This document shows positions 60,344 through 64,000 of a stretch of 64,000 bases of DNA, piece by piece. The position numbers and the translations under genes are program-made. The notes beneath the pieces are model-generated. The model saw nothing but the letters and a program-made list of their open reading frames with translations. It ran no database searches and was not told the DNA's origin. The DNA comes from Chloroflexota bacterium (GTDB lineage Bacteria > Chloroflexota > Anaerolineae > Anaerolineales > Anaerolineaceae). Each line of letters opens with the position of its first letter. Position 1 is the first letter of the stretch. The stretch is taken from the NCBI GenBank assembly GCA_016887485.1, contig CP069394.1, positions 930,001-994,000 on the forward strand, written 5' to 3'.

Positions 60344-60754
60344 TTATCCAGAGATAAGTGTTTTTGAATTTTCAACAATGTACTTCTTAGTCGAAACATC
60401 GATATCGATATACTCCGTGTTAGCCAGACCAGTATCCTGATTTTCGACCAAAAGTATTGTTGCATCTAAATCCAAAACACAGGTATGCCAAGTGGCTTTC
60501 TCGACCACATATACCTTATGTGGTTCCATTTTCAAACAAGAAACTCGCCCCAACAGATTTTCACCCTCACCAATAAATAAGACAGCCTCACCATTTAGCA
60601 AGACGAATACTTCATCAGTCTCAAGATGCTTTTCCATTTGTGTGATATTTTCAGGAATCAACTCATCAATAAATCTCAAATAGGCCACCCGCCAATTTCC
60701 AAAATCAACCAGTGGGCGGTATCCCTCACCTTCATAAGTCTCAATTCTCAACAT
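60344..60754 (-). CDS. Cupin-fold protein
   Basis: About 136 aa. Start ATG 60754 chosen because GGAGAG stands 6 nt upstream; an in-frame ATG at 60766 overlaps that site. Single cupin barrel: ETDEVFVLLNGEAVLFIGEG (cupin motif 1, but metal His residues mostly missing) and EKATWHTCVLDLDATILLV (motif 2 with one His). Likely binds a small molecule or sugar rather than iron. Last gene of the GH94-GH3-cupin operon, 17 bp after GH3. Confidence 0.75.
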   Translation of the reverse strand: MLRIETYEGEGYRPLVDFGNWRVAYLRFIDELIPENITQMEKHLETDEVFVLLNGEAVLFIGEGENLLGRVSCLKMEPHKVYVVEKATWHTCVLDLDATILLVENQDTGLANTEYIDIDVSTKKYIVENSKTLISG

Positions 60755-60771
60755 AGTGCTCTCCATTAAAC

Positions 60772-63210
60772 CTAGACTGAAAATAAGTCGTCGGAAATCG
60801 TGATTTTATTGACAAGTCTCTCATCAACGCTTGAAGTGCCGATAATTATCGCATACGTACCCGAATCTACGGTCCAGCCTTCCGCATTGACATCGTAATG
60901 CCAGAATGCTTCAGCATCCAATTTAAATTCGAGCGGAACAGTTTCCTGAGGCGCAACTAAAACCTTACGAAAAGCACGCAATTGTTTCATGGATGACATG
61001 CTATCTTGAGAGAGTTCCCGAACATAAAGTTGAACGACTTCTTTTCCGGGATATTCTCCCGAATTTTTCACCTTCACACTGACGGACAACTCTCCTCGTC
61101 CAATTTGCGGATACTCAATTTTCAAATCAAACAAATCAAAACTGGTATAACTTAGCCCATAGCCAAAGTGAAACAAAGGAGTAATTCCCATTGATCCGTA
61201 ATACCTATAACCCACCTCAAGCCCTTCTTGATAAATGACTTTACCATTCTTACCTGGGAAATTGCCAAAGCTGGGGTTATCCTCACATTTACTAGGAAAT
61301 GTGATTGGCAGCTTGCCAGAAGGTGATACATCCCCAAAGAGAATATCCGCTAAAGCATTTCCCTGCTCCTGACCGTCGTACCACATCTGCAACACACCAG
61401 CCACATGATCCAACCAAGGCATCTCAACTGGAGAACCGCAATTTAGAACAACAACCGTCCGCGGATTCACACTCGCAATTTTATCAATCAGGTCATCCTG
61501 GTCACCAGGTAATCTCATATTTGGCCGGTCAAACCCTTCAGCTTCCCATTCATTCGTCAGCCCGGCAACCACAATTGCCAGATCAGCCTTGGCCGCAATC
61601 TCAATAGCCTCACCCAATAAATCGTTCGAATGAGGCGGCAAATGGCCAAAAGATAACATGCGCCACTTGGTATCCCCCTGCCACTTGTATTCAATCTTTA
61701 TGGGGTATTTTTCGCCAGCCTGTAGATCAACTTCCTTCGTCCATTCGCCCTCAGGACTAGATAGATCCCAGGTATTAATTATTTCCTTGTGAGCAATTTC
61801 CAGCCTCCCCCAACCCACCAAATTTAGCCCAAAAATGTGCTTCCCACTCACCTTCGGCACAAAATAACCGGATAATCGGACCGAAAATCTATCCTGACTA
61901 ACTTTTGGAACCGAACGATCAAACCAGCCAAAGTGAACCCTTTTGGTGGTTAATTGATAGGCAGGCGTTCCAGCCAATTCAGCGTTATCGAAAAACGCCA
62001 TAGACAACCCTTCGGCACCTTCTCTTGTTATTAGGGTATCAATTGCAGGGTTCGGGAGGCTCTTATGAATAAAACATCCAGGGGCATAGTCTACCTGGGT
62101 TTGTTCACCAACTCTAATACGAATTCCCTCTAATGGAGAAACTATATAATGTGGCGCGACAGAAGAACTCCCACCGCCAAGAATTTGAGGATAATATGCG
62201 TTTTCACCAATCACCGCAATTGAATGGATTCTATTCAGATCAATGGGGAGAACAGAATCATTTTTCAGCAGCACGATCGCTTCCTGTCCTGCCTGCCGGA
62301 TTATTTTCCGATGATCCAAGCTATCCACACTTCTCTCAGCATGAACATCTGAATGCGCCAATATTCCTGAACGTTGAGCCAAGCTCAAAATCCTCTTAAC
62401 TTTAGAATTGATATGTTCAATATCGATTCGTCCAGCTTCAATTGCAGCTTGAACCTGTTCCGTTTGCATCCAACGTGACGGGCCGGGCATTTCCAAATCA
62501 AGCTCGCCATCTATGATCCTCCCAGAATATGTGCCAAACCAATCTGATAGAATCAAACCATCATAACCCCATTCCGTTCTCAAAACTGAATTCAACAGGT
62601 AATGGTTTTCAGATGCATGTACACCATTCACCCTGTTATAGGCGGTCATCACTGCCCATGGCGATGCCGCTTTTATCGCCTTACGAAATGGCTCTAAATA
62701 GATCTCATGAAGGGTTCGCCGATCAATATTGACGCTGACATTAAACCGATCTGTTTCCTGATCATTACAAACGAAATGTTTAATACAAGCGCCAACGCCC
62801 ACACTTTGAATCCCAGTGATATATGCCGCCGCCATCTCGCCACTCAGGAAGGGATCCTCGGAATAACATTCAAAATTACGGCCGGCCAAAGGGGATCTGT
62901 GGATATTCACAGTTGGCCCCAGCACAAGCTGGACGTCCTTAGTCTTGGCTTCTTCTCCAAGCAACATACCAATATCACGAGCAAGGTCTGGATTCCATGT
63001 CGCACCAAGAGCAATGCCTACGGGAGTACAGGCAGATGTAGATTCAATATTCCCAAAAGCCCCCCGCACGCCGTTTGGCCCATCTGATACCCGAATAGAC
63101 GATATCGCCAATTGATCTAGGCCAACTGTATGCCATAAATCCTGACCAGCCAAAAAGCTAATTTTCTCTTCAAAACTTAATTGCTCAATAAGTTGTCCAA
63201 TATCCAGCAT
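60772..63210 (-). CDS. GH3 beta-glucosidase with PA14 domain
   Basis: 812 aa, no signal peptide. GH3 N-terminal barrel: VRVSDGPNGVRG, NVNRRSPLAGRNFE-like (NIHRSPLAGRNFECYSEDP), KHFVCNDQE and nucleophile Asp in GLILSDWFGTY. A PA14 domain is inserted into the second domain (about residues 400-545, YFVPKVSGKHIFGL, LVGWGRLEIA), as in typical beta-glucosidases that bind polysaccharide ends, and the fibronectin-III-like end follows (GYGLSYTSFDL). It releases glucose from beta-glucans. Its ATG overlaps the GH94 stop by 1 bp, so the two are coupled. Confidence 0.93.
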   Translation of the reverse strand: MLDIGQLIEQLSFEEKISFLAGQDLWHTVGLDQLAISSIRVSDGPNGVRGAFGNIESTSACTPVGIALGATWNPDLARDIGMLLGEEAKTKDVQLVLGPTVNIHRSPLAGRNFECYSEDPFLSGEMAAAYITGIQSVGVGACIKHFVCNDQETDRFNVSVNIDRRTLHEIYLEPFRKAIKAASPWAVMTAYNRVNGVHASENHYLLNSVLRTEWGYDGLILSDWFGTYSGRIIDGELDLEMPGPSRWMQTEQVQAAIEAGRIDIEHINSKVKRILSLAQRSGILAHSDVHAERSVDSLDHRKIIRQAGQEAIVLLKNDSVLPIDLNRIHSIAVIGENAYYPQILGGGSSSVAPHYIVSPLEGIRIRVGEQTQVDYAPGCFIHKSLPNPAIDTLITREGAEGLSMAFFDNAELAGTPAYQLTTKRVHFGWFDRSVPKVSQDRFSVRLSGYFVPKVSGKHIFGLNLVGWGRLEIAHKEIINTWDLSSPEGEWTKEVDLQAGEKYPIKIEYKWQGDTKWRMLSFGHLPPHSNDLLGEAIEIAAKADLAIVVAGLTNEWEAEGFDRPNMRLPGDQDDLIDKIASVNPRTVVVLNCGSPVEMPWLDHVAGVLQMWYDGQEQGNALADILFGDVSPSGKLPITFPSKCEDNPSFGNFPGKNGKVIYQEGLEVGYRYYGSMGITPLFHFGYGLSYTSFDLFDLKIEYPQIGRGELSVSVKVKNSGEYPGKEVVQLYVRELSQDSMSSMKQLRAFRKVLVAPQETVPLEFKLDAEAFWHYDVNAEGWTVDSGTYAIIIGTSSVDERLVNKITISDDLFSV

Positions 63211-64000
63211 TAGTGTTTTTCTGTCAAATAGATTGTAATGTTACTGTGGTCTGATAAATTGTCCAGGTAGTCTCTTTTGAAATGAAAAGCGTTTTCTTCG
63301 CAATTATCACAGAAAGTCTCTCCATTCACATCCACTCTATCCAAGGTATATTGCCCGTATGAAAGACGCTTTGGATTTATATATGTGATTTTGAGTGCCT
63401 TCCCGGCAAAGGATGTTTGAACGCTTACGATCCCAGCCTGATTAAATTGCTCCGCCATTAACTTAGGCTCGATGAGTAAATCGCCAAGAACACCTCTGAC
63501 GCCGTAGCTTTCTGTTAATAAAGTCAACAATAACCAACTTGCTGAACCTGTCAGGTAAGGATACATTCCTCGCCCTCTTGGATTAATATACTCTGGAACC
63601 CCCGGATAGATTTTCGACTTCGAGAAGTCATTACAATAATCATAGACATTCTTCAGGACTTTCCAACCCTCTTCTGCCAAGCCCCGCTTGTAAAGTCCAT
63701 AAGCATACATCATAGCCATATGGCTGAACATGGAACCATTTTCTTTGTGCCCAAATGCAAAACCAGAGACCCGGCCAAACTCCTCAATATTATCAAGAAA
63801 ATCTGTATTCAAGCGATATCCACCAATGGATTCATCAAATAAATATTTATCTGCTGATTGAACGATTTTCTTCATCTGCTCGTTAGTGGCAATACCGCAC
63901 ATTATCATAAACACTTGACCGGTCAACATCATTCGGACTTGACCACCATGCACTCCGTCAAGTCGAATGCCGCTATTGTTATAATAGCTATTAAACCAAC
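63210..64000 (-). CDS. GH94 cellobiose/cellodextrin phosphorylase family, 5' partial
   Basis: 262 codons, open to the right edge; the start is beyond the window. Visible C-terminal part: NSGIRLDGVHGGQVRMMLTG, FAFGHKENGSMFSHMAMMYA, KIYPGVPEYINPRGRGMYPY and LTGSASWLLLTL, the conserved C-terminal GH94 blocks. The pattern (GRGMYPYLTGSASW) contacts phosphate and substrate in this family. GH94 enzymes phosphorolyse beta-1,4- or beta-1,2-linked glucans or make glucose-1-phosphate, saving ATP. Together with the GH3 enzyme downstream it suggests beta-glucan or cello-oligosaccharide use on the minus strand. Confidence 0.87.
   Translation of the reverse strand, partial: WFNSYYNNSGIRLDGVHGGQVRMMLTGQVFMIMCGIATNEQMKKIVQSADKYLFDESIGGYRLNTDFLDNIEEFGRVSGFAFGHKENGSMFSHMAMMYAYGLYKRGLAEEGWKVLKNVYDYCNDFSKSKIYPGVPEYINPRGRGMYPYLTGSASWLLLTLLTESYGVRGVLGDLLIEPKLMAEQFNQAGIVSVQTSFAGKALKITYINPKRLSYGQYTLDRVDVNGETFCDNCEENAFHFKRDYLDNLSDHSNITIYLTEKH

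Overview
The window looks like a piece of an anaerobic Chloroflexota (Anaerolineae-like) chromosome. This is inferred, not proven. The support is: lipoproteins with long Glu/Thr/Pro linkers after the lipobox, Thr-Pro extracytoplasmic tails, Firmicutes-like T-box control, an archaeal-type second ValRS, corrinoid methyltransferases and extensive glycan use. There is no CRISPR array, rRNA operon, prophage or insertion sequence; one tRNA gene (Arg, UCG) is present.

Layout. 1-5030: a RodZ-like cell-shape protein (cut by the left edge), rimO, a membrane-anchored helical-repeat protein and murJ. 5134-10014: a tightly coupled five-gene operon encoding only RNA-modification enzymes: an RsmI paralog, a divergent Tgt paralog, two tandem relatives of the 16S m7G1405 (Arm/Rmt) methyltransferases, and an RsmF/Sun-type m5C methyltransferase. 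The known targets of the RsmI, Rmt and RsmF families (C1402, G1405, C1407) all lie in the decoding-site end of 16S helix 44. 9979-14520: plsC, a DgkB-like lipid kinase, rsmE (U1498, also helix 44), a queuosine-precursor transporter, the canonical rsmI and a HAD hydrolase. 14688-17197: two poorly characterised proteins, one with a nucleoside-phosphorylase-like end and one with a HEPN-like motif. 17281-23077: two different valyl-tRNA synthetases, each behind its own valine T-box; the two leaders share a nearly identical 140-nt half. 23142-27781: gmd, an extracytoplasmic beta-lactamase-fold serine hydrolase, and two SHOCT-type envelope-stress-like proteins.

28325-34541: an oligopeptide (Dpp/Opp) ABC operon with two oddities. 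Its binding protein is circularly permuted (C-terminal half first), and its DppC permease carries an inserted extracytoplasmic half-domain resembling a solute-binding protein. 34621-36911: an HD protein, an MFS transporter with a clear promoter overlapped by an inverted repeat, and tRNA-Arg. 37208-44782: an AT-richer stretch with a kinase-fold phosphotransferase, a NarL-type two-component pair, a CPBP protease, a 38-codon membrane ORF, an ICMT-like methyltransferase, a GNAT enzyme and an amidohydrolase lipoprotein.

44911-64000: a LacI-regulated carbohydrate locus. Three GTTAAGCGCTTAAC-type operators, 62 and 64 bp apart, control divergent promoters for a repeat lipoprotein and for the regulator. 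Downstream are a MalEFG-type sugar importer without its ATPase, a GH13 enzyme, a GH127-type enzyme and an esterase. Interleaved with these are four URO-D-superfamily methyltransferase-like proteins and one corrinoid protein. The mixture suggests uptake and hydrolysis of methylated glycans with corrinoid-dependent removal of the methyl groups. A convergent cluster (cupin, GH3 with PA14, GH94 phosphorylase cut by the right edge) completes it. The most novel candidates are the helix-44 modification operon, the permuted binding protein, the paired ValRS/T-box units and the corrinoid-glycan operon.
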